Part shown: positions 13,350 to 13,400 of the stretch, piece after piece
Layout of the letters: each line of letters begins with the position of its first letter
Numbering within the stretch: position 1 is the stretch's first letter
DNA from: Phascolarctobacterium sp.
GTDB lineage: Bacteria > Bacillota > Negativicutes > Acidaminococcales > Acidaminococcaceae
Assembly: GCA_019417125.1 (NCBI GenBank)
Contig: DXVZ01000057.1
Span: forward strand, 1 to 13,400
Direction: 5' to 3'
Length of the DNA: 13,400 bases
Notes under the pieces: model-generated
Told to the model about the DNA's origin: nothing
Seen by the model: only the letters and a program-made list of their open reading frames with translations
The model's database searches: none
Made by a program: the position numbers and the translations under genes

Positions 13350-13400
13350 TACTTCTCATCTCCTTCTTTGTGTACAAAAATGGCGTAGTCAGGGCAGCGC
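13349..13400 (-). CDS. korD: Ferredoxin-type delta subunit, 3' end only
   Basis: The minus strand reads into the window edge as 16 codons and a TAA, giving RCPDYAIFVHKEGDEK. The Cys-Pro followed by D-Y-A-I fits the last cluster cysteine of a small 4Fe-4S ferredoxin, which is what normally precedes korA in korDABC operons. The rest of the gene is outside the window, so the call rests on this short tail and on position. Confidence 0.65.
   Translation of the reverse strand, partial: RCPDYAIFVHKEGDEK

Overview
The window reads as an ordinary metabolic stretch of an anaerobic, Bacillota-type genome. The evidence is strong AGGAGG-type ribosome sites, dense operons, an oxygen-sensitive class III ribonucleotide reductase (NrdD/NrdG) and a ferredoxin-dependent 2-oxoacid oxidoreductase (KorDABC). 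A sodium/glutamate carrier next to a 2-oxoglutarate-type ferredoxin oxidoreductase would suit an amino-acid-using anaerobe. A Negativicute such as Acidaminococcus or Phascolarctobacterium is my guess only. I see no tRNA, rRNA, insertion sequence, phage gene, CRISPR array or att site.

Layout. 3-242 (-): small thioredoxin-fold protein that has lost both active-site cysteines. 398-1957 (+): D-aminoacylase-type amidohydrolase, starting from its own promoter. 4597 down to 1954 (-): a tightly packed five-gene operon in the order MutT-like Nudix, PhzF-like, GNAT acetyltransferase, nucleotidyltransferase and TIGR04076 protein. Adjacent genes abut or overlap, and the last gene shares its TTAA stop with the convergent aminoacylase. 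6185 down to 4773 (-): an alpha/beta hydrolase with a cysteine nucleophile, followed by a MerR regulator. The promoter in front of the pair has the 19-bp spacer and internal dyad typical of MerR control, so it is probably autoregulated. 7573 down to 6347 (-): GltS with a near-consensus promoter and a clear terminator. 7574-8019: 446-bp divergent intergenic region. 8020-10708 (+): nrdD-nrdG, preceded by two NrdR boxes 31 bp apart centre to centre. 10741-10813: two tandem hairpins separating the convergent nrdDG and kor operons. 13400 down to 10832 (-): korD (only its 3' end is present), korA, korB, korC.

How they work together. NrdDG makes deoxynucleotides without oxygen, and NrdR boxes would tie its expression to the cell's (d)ATP state. 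A MutT-like Nudix enzyme elsewhere in the window could clean the nucleotide pool. KorDABC links 2-oxoacids to acyl-CoA and reduced ferredoxin, and GltS could supply glutamate, a source of 2-oxoglutarate. The five-gene operon and the hydrolase-MerR unit look like small-molecule modification or stress modules with unknown substrates.

I did not find a convincing new multi-gene system. The points most worth a second look are the MerR promoter with a second perfect palindrome in its leader, the NrdR-box region with a possible leader peptide coupled to nrdD, the cysteine-less thioredoxin-like protein, and the five-gene operon. All family names come from reading motifs by eye; no database search was run.
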